Of a stretch of 24,068 nt of DNA, positions 16,929 through 24,068 are shown piece by piece. Within the stretch, counting starts at the first letter, position 1. The number at the start of each line of letters is the position of its first letter. Origin of the DNA: Acidobacteriota bacterium (GTDB taxonomy: Bacteria; Acidobacteriota; Terriglobia; Acidiferrales; UBA7541); contig PLZZ01000144.1 of NCBI GenBank assembly GCA_003153585.1, positions 1-24,068 of the forward strand, given 5' to 3'. Under the pieces are notes generated by a model. That model did no database searches and had not been told where the DNA came from. It saw nothing but the letters and a program-made list of their open reading frames with translations. Both the position numbers and the translations under genes were made by a program.

Positions 16929-17462
16929 ATGGCATACATGATGAATCTCGGAGCGCACTCGGAGCCAAATGTCGAGGTGCACAAGTTTTACGGCGGCACC
17001 GTCCTGGGGACCTGCCTGCTCGCGCTCGTTTTTCAGGCCTTTCTGCATAAATACGGACGCTGGTCCGAGCTGATCGATCTTCCGCTGCTCGTCACGATCT
17101 ATTTCGGAGTCAGCAGGCGCAATCCTGTGTCGGGATTGTTCCTAGGAGGAGCCATCGGCATTCTGCAAGACGCTCTCAGCCACGACAATCCGATCGGCAT
17201 GTACGGCATTGCAAAAACGATCGTCGGCTATTCCGCATCTTCGGTCGGCGCCAGGATTGATACCGAGCATCCGCTTAGCCGTTTCGGTCTCATCTTTCTG
17301 TTCTTCCACTTTCACCAGGCGATCCTGGCGCTCACTCAGCGCGTTCTGCTGAACCATTCCGCGCCCTTGTTCACCATACATCTGTTTGTAGACTCCCTGG
17401 TGACCGCTGCGTTCGGTGTGATTCTTTTCGCGCTTCTCGATCGCCTCCGCAAATCGTCCTAA
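16929..17462 (+). CDS. mreD: Rod shape-determining protein MreD
   Basis: A 177-residue polytopic inner-membrane protein of the elongasome. It has about five hydrophobic helices, including VLGTCLLALVFQAFL and LIFLFFHFHQAILALTQRVLL, and the family-typical GLFLGGAIGILQDALSH. The weakly conserved sequence, the size and the position directly after mreC identify it. The start lies one base after the mreC stop, so translation is probably coupled; ATG codons a few residues downstream (Met4, Met5) are alternatives. The cluster is then interrupted by a gene on the other strand before mrdA. Confidence 0.92.
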   Translation: MAYMMNLGAHSEPNVEVHKFYGGTVLGTCLLALVFQAFLHKYGRWSELIDLPLLVTIYFGVSRRNPVSGLFLGGAIGILQDALSHDNPIGMYGIAKTIVGYSASSVGARIDTEHPLSRFGLIFLFFHFHQAILALTQRVLLNHSAPLFTIHLFVDSLVTAAFGVILFALLDRLRKSS

Positions 17463-17521
17463 CTTAAGGACGCACCTCAAGGATGTCGTGCTTCCAACGG
17501 GTTGTAATGGGAGGGTTCTTG

Positions 17522-17549
17522 CCGCACTCTAATTAAAGAGAAGATGCGG
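17522..17549. terminator. Weak hairpin between convergent mreD and the minus-strand gene
   Basis: CCGCA (17522-17526) pairs with TGCGG (17545-17549), and inside it CTCT (17527-17530) pairs with AGAG (17537-17540), leaving a six-base loop and a four-base bulge. It sits between two converging stop codons, as a two-way terminator would, but lacks a T-run. Low certainty. Confidence 0.25.
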
Positions 17550-17570
17550 TGCCGTAGCGGTATTCGCGGA

Positions 17571-18335
17571 TTACGGCGTTACGGTCAGCTTCTGCGACTC
17601 TTGGGAACGTCCCACCGTGGACGCCGTCACCACAATTCCAAAGTCGGCATCTGGCTTTTTCAACTCCAGGTTGCGTATTGTCTCTTGAGTTTCGCGCCCG
17701 GAGACTTGTACGTACGGTGGCAGAGTGTTCAAATTTCCGGCGGGCATCACTTCAAGCTTCACCCACGTGCCCGACGGCGGCGCCGGAGCATCGAGTGTAA
17801 TGGTCAAATCGACGTTATCGTGTCCCTTCACGGTGCTGATGCTCTTCCCGTTCTTCGTAAACTCAACCTGATTCACCGGAATCCGCGCGTACACGTTCAC
17901 CGCATTTCGCTCTGTGTATTCCCGGTCCCCCGCAGGCTCACCCGAACAGTGGAACGAAATCTTGGTCGTGACAATTTGAGTTCCAGTCTGCTTCGCCACG
18001 TGCTCGTCGTCCCAGAATAAATAAATACCGCTTTGAACCACGGGAATTGTCTGCAGCATCCTCGTCTGTACATTGGTATCCGGCTTGTGTTCTCCGGAGC
18101 CGTCATTCCAGTCGATCGTCGCTACGAAATGATCGGCGTAAGAGCACGGATTAATCAGATGGCCTATGGGAGCGTGCCACTGCGCTTGCCGGTAGGAAAT
18201 TCCAGCTTCGTAGTCGGTGACCGTTAGGAACATATACTTCGACTCAGCGCGCGCCGGTCGCAGAGAGAATCCACCGAGACCCACGGCCAGAAAAGTTATC
18301 AATACCGCGCAGATTCGCAAACAACCCTGCCGCAT
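17571..18335 (-). CDS. Exported protein of unknown function, embedded antisense in the mre/mrd cluster
   Basis: A 254-residue protein if started at 18335, where it gains a proper signal peptide: MRQGCLRICAVLITFLAVG, then cleavage after RPARA. An in-frame ATG at 18446 would place 37 extra residues ahead and is less likely. The mature part is beta-rich, with SKYMFLTVTDYEAGISYRQA, two Cys (in NPCSYADHF and ISFHCSGEP) that might form a disulfide, and a C-terminal Ig-like stretch (VDLTITLDAPAPPSGTWVKLEV). I do not recognise a family. It is probably periplasmic or surface-associated. It is convergent with mreD and divergent from mrdA, so it splits an otherwise co-directional cluster and must have its own promoter. 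Confidence 0.75.
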   Translation of the reverse strand: MRQGCLRICAVLITFLAVGLGGFSLRPARAESKYMFLTVTDYEAGISYRQAQWHAPIGHLINPCSYADHFVATIDWNDGSGEHKPDTNVQTRMLQTIPVVQSGIYLFWDDEHVAKQTGTQIVTTKISFHCSGEPAGDREYTERNAVNVYARIPVNQVEFTKNGKSISTVKGHDNVDLTITLDAPAPPSGTWVKLEVMPAGNLNTLPPYVQVSGRETQETIRNLELKKPDADFGIVVTASTVGRSQESQKLTVTP

Positions 18336-18561
18336 AAGTCGCACGCCCCGAAAATGATTGGAAGACCGCAGAAATACTAGCAACTGCCATAGCGAGAGTA
18401 AACAATGTTCGGCGCCGGCATTTAGTTCAGGTAACGGACTAGACATCTGCGCCTTGCGGCCACTCCTCGCAAGGTGCTAATTTGAATGGTACTTCGAGAT
18501 TTGTTCTGACTCGAGTCGGACGGTGCACCAGGTTCTAGTACGACCCGCCGCAGGAGTTCAA

Positions 18562-20421
18562 TTGCCATCGTGGAGCGTTAACGACCAAAAAATCCCGCAG
18601 GGTCGGCTGGCACTGGTCTCCTATGTCTTTGTCGCTATAGTCGCGCTACTCATGGTCGGCTTCTGGAAGCTCCAGGTCGTGCAGTCCGGCCATTTTGCCG
18701 ATCTCGCGGAACGTAACCGTGTACGTTCCATCCCGATTATCGCCCCGCGCGGGCCCATGCTCGACCGCGAAGGCCGAGTGCTCGTCGATAGCTACCCTTC
18801 CTTCAGCATTCTGCTCATGCGCGATGATCTGAAATCGCTGGAGAAGAGCCTTCCCCAAATCGAAGACGGCCTCGGAATCGATCCCGACGATTTGCGGCAG
18901 GAACTGGAAGCAGCCAAGAATGAGCCGAAGTTTCTGCCGGTGATAATTAAGCCTGCCGCAACCCAGGCGGATATTGCTTTCGTCGAATCGCATCGCGCCG
19001 ACATTCCCGTACTCGAACTTATGATGGTTCAACGCCGCAGATATCCTCACAATTCCATGCTCGCAAGCGCAATTGGCTACGTCGGCGAAGTGTCCGTGCA
19101 GGACATGGATCAGAGCGAAGGACAGTACCGTCCCGGAGATCTCGTGGGCAAAGCGGGACTCGAGAAGGAATACAACGATCAACTGGAAGGCACCGACGGA
19201 ATGCGCCGAGTTGTCGTCAACAGCGTGGGTAAGGTCATGCGCACCCTCGACAACGTGGAAGCCATTCCCGGGAAACCGGTTCAGCTCACCATCGACTATG
19301 ATCTGCAGGCTATCGCCGAAGCGGACATGGTGGGTAAGCAAGGTGCCGTGGTAGCGATGGACGCGCGCACCGGCGAAGTCCTCGCCATGGTTAGCCGCCC
19401 AACTTTTGATCCCAATGATTTTGCTGTCAGAGTCCCCAAGGAAGAATGGCAATCGCTCAACACCGATAAGAAAACGCCGCTTCTAAATCGCGCCATCCAG
19501 GCGCAACTAGCTCCTGGCTCCGTATTCAAGATTGTAATGGCCACGGCCATGCTTGAATCCAAACAAATTTCCGAGAACTTCACCGCCTATTGCCCGGGAT
19601 ATGCGAATTTTTATGGACGCACATTTCACTGCTGGAGACCGCAGGGACATGGCGTGGTGGGCCTCCACGCGGCCATCGTCGATTCCTGCGACGTTTTTTT
19701 CTATAACGTAGGAAAGCTGCTCGGAATTGACACGATCTCCCATTACGCCTCGGGCCTCGGTTTCGGCAAACGCACCGGAATTGACTTGCCCGGCGAAGAA
19801 CCCGGACTCGTGCCTTCGGAAGAGTGGGTCGAACGTGTCTATCACCACAAATGGTATGCAGGCGAAACCATTTCCGTATCCGTGGGCCAAGGCGCTGTAA
19901 CAGTCACCCCGATTCAATTAGCCCGCATGGCTGCTGCCGTCGCCAGTGGCGGCAATTTGGTGCAGCCTCACCTGCTGAAAAATTTCGCAAACTCGAAAGT
20001 CGATCATTTCGCTATCTCCGACAATACTGTCGAGCAGGTGACCCAGGGACTCTACGGCGTCGTCAATGAAGGCGGCGGCACCGGATATCATCTGCGTCTG
20101 CAAAACATCGATTTGTGCGGGAAGTCCGGCACCGCTCAATTGATGAGCTACGATGCCGCGAAACGCCTCGGCACTAAGACCATGGATGGATGGTTTGTCG
20201 GCTTCGCTCCACGTCGCAATCCGGAAATTGTCATCGCCGCAATCGTTCAAGACACCATGGAGCACGGCGGTGAAGCTGCCGGCCCAGTTGTGCGCGACAT
20301 TGTGAAAGCCTATTACGATAAGAAGAACGCTCGAACGCTACAGCAAGCCACGACCGATTCGCCCGCACAACCCAATTCAACGCAGCCTCTTGTTGCAACT
20401 GTTGGAGCGAAGCGCCCATGA
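18562..20421 (+). CDS. mrdA: Penicillin-binding protein 2 (elongasome transpeptidase)
   Basis: PBP2 crosslinks peptidoglycan during rod elongation, working with RodA. With the TTG at 18562 the protein has 619 residues. This start is favoured by a perfect AGGAG at 18552-18556, five bases away, and by the short cytoplasmic tail it gives. An in-frame GTG at 18523 would add 13 residues but has no ribosome site. Layout: a transmembrane helix (about 16-37); the dimerisation/pedestal domain, with RVRSIPIIAPRGPMLDREGR; then the transpeptidase domain with S-x-x-K at Ser320-Val-Phe-Lys323, S-x-D at Ser375-Cys-Asp377, and KSG at 521-523 (KSGTAQ, the usual PBP2 form). Its stop overlaps rodA by four bases. 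Confidence 0.95.
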   Translation: MPSWSVNDQKIPQGRLALVSYVFVAIVALLMVGFWKLQVVQSGHFADLAERNRVRSIPIIAPRGPMLDREGRVLVDSYPSFSILLMRDDLKSLEKSLPQIEDGLGIDPDDLRQELEAAKNEPKFLPVIIKPAATQADIAFVESHRADIPVLELMMVQRRRYPHNSMLASAIGYVGEVSVQDMDQSEGQYRPGDLVGKAGLEKEYNDQLEGTDGMRRVVVNSVGKVMRTLDNVEAIPGKPVQLTIDYDLQAIAEADMVGKQGAVVAMDARTGEVLAMVSRPTFDPNDFAVRVPKEEWQSLNTDKKTPLLNRAIQAQLAPGSVFKIVMATAMLESKQISENFTAYCPGYANFYGRTFHCWRPQGHGVVGLHAAIVDSCDVFFYNVGKLLGIDTISHYASGLGFGKRTGIDLPGEEPGLVPSEEWVERVYHHKWYAGETISVSVGQGAVTVTPIQLARMAAAVASGGNLVQPHLLKNFANSKVDHFAISDNTVEQVTQGLYGVVNEGGGTGYHLRLQNIDLCGKSGTAQLMSYDAAKRLGTKTMDGWFVGFAPRRNPEIVIAAIVQDTMEHGGEAAGPVVRDIVKAYYDKKNARTLQQATTDSPAQPNSTQPLVATVGAKRP

Positions 20422-21518
20422 AAGACCGCCCGCGCACTCAGGATTTCGATTGGGTTTTGCTCGCCATCGTTGCCGCCATCACCACTCTCGGTGTGCTGGA
20501 GATTTATTCTTCCACGCACGCCAGCGCCATGGTCGGAATGCAATGGAAGCAACTTATGTGGCTTGGCGTCGGTATCGCCGCAATGTTCATTATTTCGCGG
20601 ATTGATTACCACACCCTGATGGATCAGGCTCCCGTGCTTTACATGTTCGGACTGGCCACTTTGCTGGTTGTTCTGGTGATCGGCCATTCGCGCTTCGGAG
20701 CCAAGCGCTGGGTCTCGCTGGGTGGTGGCCCCAATTTCCAAGTGTCAGAGTTGATGAAGTTGATTATAATCATTGTGCTGGCTCGGTTCTTTAGCGAAGT
20801 CCGCACGGACCGGCTGACGCTTACGGATCTGGTGAAAGTTGCCGCGCTCACCTGCATCCCGGTAGGCTTAATTTTGATGCAGCCGGATTTGGGAACAGCG
20901 ATGGTGCTGGTTCCTGTCGCCATTGTTGGCGCATTCCTTGCAGGAATTGAATGGAAGCATATGGCCGTCGGCTTGGTGCTGGTAGCGCTCATGATTCCAG
21001 TAGGCTGGAATATGCGGCACCATCTAAAGCCTTACCAGCAGCAGCGTATCGAAACATTCCTCCACCCCGAGGAGAACCCGCGCAGCGCCGGCTATCAGGT
21101 TCTGCAGTCTGAGATTGCCGTCGGTTCGGGCGGATTTTGGGGCAAAGGTTTCGGCAAAGGCAGCCAGAACCAGCTGGGCTTCGTGCCCGTGCGATATTCC
21201 GATTTCATTCTGGCCGCGCTTGCCGAGGAACAGGGTTTCATCGGCGTTTGCGTCGTCTTGCTGTTGTACCTTGGTTTGATTCTGCGGCTGGTGGACAACG
21301 CGCAGAAAGCAAAAGATCGTGCCGGGATGTTCATCGTGATGGGAGTGACCGCCATCCTCGGCTTTCATGTTCTGGTCAACGCTTCAATGGTGATAGGCTA
21401 CATGCCGGTTACCGGAATTCCCTTGCCGCTGATGAGCTACGGCGGGTCGGCAACGGCATTTGTCTTTTTGGCTTTGGGTCTGGTGATGAACGTACGCATG
21501 CGCCGTTTCGTCAACTGA
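20418..21518 (+). CDS. rodA: Peptidoglycan glycosyltransferase RodA (SEDS family)
   Basis: RodA polymerises lipid II into glycan strands in the elongasome and pairs with PBP2. The 366 residues contain about ten membrane helices. Seen: the FGAKRWVSLG motif, FQVSELMKL with conserved Glu111, the PDLGTA loop, and the large periplasmic loop YQVLQSEIAVGSGGFWGKGFGKGSQNQLGFVP ending in RYSDFILAALAEEQGF, where Asp262 matches the essential acidic residue of E. coli RodA. The C-terminal PVTGIPLPLMSYGGS is a SEDS hallmark. The ATG overlaps the mrdA stop as ATGA, so the two genes are translationally coupled, in line with their 1:1 complex. Confidence 0.96.
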   Translation: MKDRPRTQDFDWVLLAIVAAITTLGVLEIYSSTHASAMVGMQWKQLMWLGVGIAAMFIISRIDYHTLMDQAPVLYMFGLATLLVVLVIGHSRFGAKRWVSLGGGPNFQVSELMKLIIIIVLARFFSEVRTDRLTLTDLVKVAALTCIPVGLILMQPDLGTAMVLVPVAIVGAFLAGIEWKHMAVGLVLVALMIPVGWNMRHHLKPYQQQRIETFLHPEENPRSAGYQVLQSEIAVGSGGFWGKGFGKGSQNQLGFVPVRYSDFILAALAEEQGFIGVCVVLLLYLGLILRLVDNAQKAKDRAGMFIVMGVTAILGFHVLVNASMVIGYMPVTGIPLPLMSYGGSATAFVFLALGLVMNVRMRRFVN

Positions 21519-21756
21519 ACCCGCAACTACATGACACAAAGAATTAGAGGCATCAGCACTTCAGTACCCCGAGCCACAGGCCGGGAATTCAATTTCAAGA
21601 TCAGGTAAGCATCGGTGAGGAAAGCAATCGCACATTCTGACAAGTCTTTCCTGAGCGGCACGTCGTGGCGGGTACAAGGTTTCGCCTTGCCCCACGCCGG
21701 CCGAGCGCGCGCATGTGTGTGCGCCGCCGCCCTCCGATGCGCCATGAGGAGTTTAC
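21519..21756 (+). promoter_or_regulatory. 238-base leader of the ribonuclease gene with hairpin
   Basis: The gap between rodA and the ribonuclease gene holds no credible gene. It contains a perfect five-base-pair stem, CAAGG (21675-21679) and CCTTG (21685-21689) with loop TTTCG. Flanking GGG and CCCC can extend it across a small bulge. An alternating GC/GT tract follows at 21705-21724. A strong GAGGAG ribosome site lies at 21746-21751. RNase E is known to autoregulate through its 5' leader in E. coli; a similar role here is only a guess. Confidence 0.35.
21705..21724. repeat. Alternating purine-pyrimidine tract
   Basis: Twenty bases strictly alternate purine and pyrimidine (GC repeats, then GCATGTGTGTGCGC), about 33 bases before the ribonuclease start. 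Such tracts can adopt Z-DNA under supercoiling; any regulatory effect is speculative. Confidence 0.4.
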
Positions 21757-24068
21757 ATGTCGAAGGAAATGGTCATCTCGGCGAACCCGCACGAGACGCG
21801 GGTAGCCATTCTCGAAGAAGGTCAGCTTTGTGAGTACTATGTTGAACGCGAAAAAGAATTTGCGTTAGTTGGAAGCATCTACAAAGGCAAAGTGACGCGC
21901 GTGCTGCCAGGCATGCAGTCCGCCTTTGTGGAGATTGGCCTCGATAGCGACGCCTTCCTCTACGTCAGCGATTTCCTGGAAGACATCGAGGAATTCGACC
22001 ACATTGTCACCACCGTAGAGGAGAAAGCCCAAAAGATGGAAGCGCAGGGCGGCCAGGTTTTCGCCGCGCCCGGCGCCACAATTCCGGCTCTTGAGCCTGC
22101 TGATGTCGAAGCTGTTCCGTTCCTTGGCGACGATGCCTCGCACGCTGAATTCGCGGCTGCGGAGCCTGTCCCGCTTGCGCCTACCGTAGCTCAGCACGAA
22201 CCAAGCCATGCCCCTCCCCCGAGCCGCCCACGTTACGAAAATCGCCCATCGGGCGGACACGGCGGCGGCGACCGAGGTGGTCGCAATTTCCGCGGTCGTG
22301 GTGGACGCGGCGGCGGCCGTAATTTTCGCCGCGATAGCGGAAGCCGCGGCGGCGAGCGGAGACCAGGCCGCGATCTCCCGTCTTCAAAATATGCTTCGTC
22401 TCGCCCTTACGAAGAAAGTTCGGCCGAGCCCGCTGCGGCCGAGGGCCACGTATCCATAATATTGCCGGGTGAATCTCTCGCGAAATACCGCGAAAAGCCC
22501 GCTGCACCCGCGTCATCCCCCGTTGAGCCGTCGGAAAATATCGCTACGCCGATTCCCACGGAGTCTTCGGCCCATTTCGCGCCGGAGCCTTCGCAGTCCC
22601 AGCCGAATGCTTACGAACCGCCCGCACAAGAGTCGCCCGTGGCGTACACGGAATCCCCGGACCCGAGCGCGCGCCTAGCCCCACCAGTTTTTCCGGCTCG
22701 CCGTCCGTCCACGTCTTCATCCGGCTTGGAGCCCCTTCCCGGCGAGAAGCTCTCCAAGTGGAAAGCGCATCAGCATCTTCCGATCGACGCCAAAGAAGAT
22801 CTCGACGCTCTCCCCGTTCCCGACGCTGTTCGTTTCGCGCCTCTCGCGCCTCTATCGCCTTTGGAGCAGACCGAAACAGAAGATCGCCCCGCTCACGATT
22901 CGCGGGAACTCCATGATTCACGCGCCCAGCTTGAATCCAGCGCGGATCGAGAAACTCACTTCGGTCACGAATCTGTCGAAACCGCTCACGCGCACACCGA
23001 TCATCTCCCCTCGGACCTCAGCGAGGATGAAGTCACCGCGCTAGCCGAGCATATTGCCGAAGCTCAGGATGATGCCGCCGCGCGCGTGGCCCAGGATCGC
23101 GTTTTCGCCGCCGCAGATGCCGCAGCGGACGGACATGGCTCCGAAGCAGACGCGGAAGTGGAAGCAGAAGAAATCGACGCGGCCGAAGAAGAAGCCGAAG
23201 AGGAAATAGATCACGAACACTTGGAAGCTTTTTCGAACGAAGGCGGACCTTCGGAAGCCACGCGTTCGGAGGCAGAGGAAATCGATGCAGCAGACGCAGA
23301 AGCCGAAGAACAAATAGCGCACAGCGCCGAAGAACATCACGAGCACTCAGATAGCGAGCACGCGGAACACACTGAAGGTCATGAAGGCGAACACTCCGAA
23401 TTAGCGCTGTCACCCGACGGCATTGCAGCCTCGGCGGAAAATTCTCAATCTTTGGTTCAAAAGCCGGTACAAGCCCGGGTACGCAACGACTTCCGCTCGC
23501 GCATGCAGAATCCCGCTCGCCGGGGACAGCGCGATCGCGGACGCCGCGACGACCGCAATCGCCGTCCGCAGCACAGCCAGGGCCATCATCGCCCGCAGCA
23601 GCCTCGCCGCACGCAGCTCATTGCCGACATGCTGAAGCAGGGCCAGGAAATCATCGTCCAGATCGCCAAGGAGCCGTTGGGCAAAAAAGGCGCGCGCATC
23701 ACGAGCCACATCGCTCTTCCCGGCCGCTTTTTGGTTTACATGCCCACGCTCGATCACACCGGCGTCTCTCGCAAAATCGCGTCCGCCGAAGAGCGTTCCC
23801 GCTTGCGCCATCTAGTGAACGACGCTAAGGGCGCTTCAGGCGGCGGTTTCATCGTGCGCACCGCTGCTGCCAGCGCCGCTCCCGATGAAGTCCGCGCCGA
23901 CGTGGAATTCCTCACCCGCACCTGGACCGAAATTAAAGCCCGCTCCGAACAGCGCAAGGCTCCCTCGATCTTGCACCGCGATTTGAACCTGGTCGAACGC
24001 ATCCTTCGCGACTACATCACGCCCGATTTCGGCGCCATCTGGGTCGATACCGAAGAGGAGTACACCAA
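21757..24068 (+). CDS. Rne/Rng family ribonuclease with split S1 domain (3' truncated)
   Basis: An endoribonuclease of the RNase E/G family, which cuts single-stranded RNA in rRNA maturation and mRNA decay. The ATG at 21757 has GAGGAG five bases upstream. The frame is open to the right edge (770 codons). Residues 1-80 give the start of the family and the first half of the S1 domain (SIYKGKVTRVLPGMQSAFVEIG, DAFLYVSDFLED). The second half resumes at about 620 (MLKQGQEIIVQIAKEPLGKKGARITS), followed by the RNase H-like part (GRFLVYMPTLDHTGVSRKI) and ILRDYITPDFGAIWVD. Between them lies an insert of about 540 residues: an RGG-rich block (about 158-202), Pro/Ala-rich parts, an acidic block (about 415-550) and an Arg-rich block (about 574-620). 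The catalytic DNase I-like domain is beyond the edge. Confidence 0.93.
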   Translation, partial: MSKEMVISANPHETRVAILEEGQLCEYYVEREKEFALVGSIYKGKVTRVLPGMQSAFVEIGLDSDAFLYVSDFLEDIEEFDHIVTTVEEKAQKMEAQGGQVFAAPGATIPALEPADVEAVPFLGDDASHAEFAAAEPVPLAPTVAQHEPSHAPPPSRPRYENRPSGGHGGGDRGGRNFRGRGGRGGGRNFRRDSGSRGGERRPGRDLPSSKYASSRPYEESSAEPAAAEGHVSIILPGESLAKYREKPAAPASSPVEPSENIATPIPTESSAHFAPEPSQSQPNAYEPPAQESPVAYTESPDPSARLAPPVFPARRPSTSSSGLEPLPGEKLSKWKAHQHLPIDAKEDLDALPVPDAVRFAPLAPLSPLEQTETEDRPAHDSRELHDSRAQLESSADRETHFGHESVETAHAHTDHLPSDLSEDEVTALAEHIAEAQDDAAARVAQDRVFAAADAAADGHGSEADAEVEAEEIDAAEEEAEEEIDHEHLEAFSNEGGPSEATRSEAEEIDAADAEAEEQIAHSAEEHHEHSDSEHAEHTEGHEGEHSELALSPDGIAASAENSQSLVQKPVQARVRNDFRSRMQNPARRGQRDRGRRDDRNRRPQHSQGHHRPQQPRRTQLIADMLKQGQEIIVQIAKEPLGKKGARITSHIALPGRFLVYMPTLDHTGVSRKIASAEERSRLRHLVNDAKGASGGGFIVRTAAASAAPDEVRADVEFLTRTWTEIKARSEQRKAPSILHRDLNLVERILRDYITPDFGAIWVDTEEEYT
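23161..23220 (+). repeat. Imperfect 60-base coding repeat, copy 1
   Basis: Encodes EAEEIDAAEEEAEEEIDHEH in the acidic block of the ribonuclease insert. It shares 14 of 20 residues with copy 2, which lies 108 bases downstream in the same frame. This looks like an old internal duplication within low-complexity sequence. Confidence 0.6.
23269..23328 (+). repeat. Imperfect 60-base coding repeat, copy 2
   Basis: Encodes EAEEIDAADAEAEEQIAHSA, matching copy 1 at 23161-23220. Most nucleotide differences in the first half are third-position changes, so the protein pattern seems to be kept. Confidence 0.6.

Noticed and set aside
23033..23413. Minus-strand 126-codon frame rich in Arg and Leu over the ribonuclease insert
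   Set aside because: Its composition is the mirror of the acidic low-complexity block on the plus strand, and it has no ribosome site.
22200..23620. CRISPR or tandem-repeat array
   Set aside because: The repetitiveness is codon-level low complexity within an intact reading frame; there are no regular repeats with unique spacers.

Overview
The window looks like chromosomal DNA from an Acidobacteriota bacterium, probably class Terriglobia. This is an inference from moderately high GC, the order mreB-mreC-mreD-mrdA-rodA-rng with a FecR-type gene just ahead of mreB, and the abundance of small zinc-ribbon, PDZ/aspartyl-protease-like and cytochrome c proteins. No rRNA, tRNA, CRISPR array, IS element or integrase was recognised. 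Nothing in base composition or gene content points to recent transfer.

Layout. 1-1937: the 3' end of an RND efflux pump gene, translationally coupled to a TolC-type outer membrane channel gene. 1998-2895: a minus-strand tandem zinc-ribbon gene, divergent from queF (queuosine pathway). 2968-7034: three plus-strand envelope genes, namely a membrane-anchored coiled-coil protein, a large exported protein of unknown function, and an exported aspartyl-protease-like protein with a PDZ domain whose catalytic motifs look degenerate. 7071-10630: a minus-strand pair, an AI-2E-type permease followed by a LonB-like protease. 10732-11441: a 50-residue CxxC protein and an exported monohaem cytochrome c. 11533-13183: a minus-strand pair, a class V aminotransferase followed by a small unknown protein.

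13520-24068: the cell-shape region. A membrane-anchored FecR-domain protein with a recognisable promoter precedes mreB, mreC and mreD. A minus-strand exported protein gene then interrupts the cluster. After it come mrdA (PBP2), rodA and an rng/rne-type ribonuclease gene that runs off the right edge. MreB, MreC, MreD, PBP2 and RodA together form the elongasome, which makes lateral-wall peptidoglycan. The ribonuclease is a common genomic neighbour of this cluster.

The most unusual object is the ribonuclease. Its N-terminal S1 domain is split by an insert of roughly 540 residues that looks disordered. The insert carries an RGG-rich block, two copies of an LPGE-x-L-x-K motif, a repetitive acidic block and an Arg-rich block. 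Also worth a look are the degenerate protease-PDZ protein, the FecR gene beside mreB, the gene embedded antisense in the mre/mrd cluster, and the 238-base leader of the ribonuclease gene. No complete new defence or mobile system is visible.
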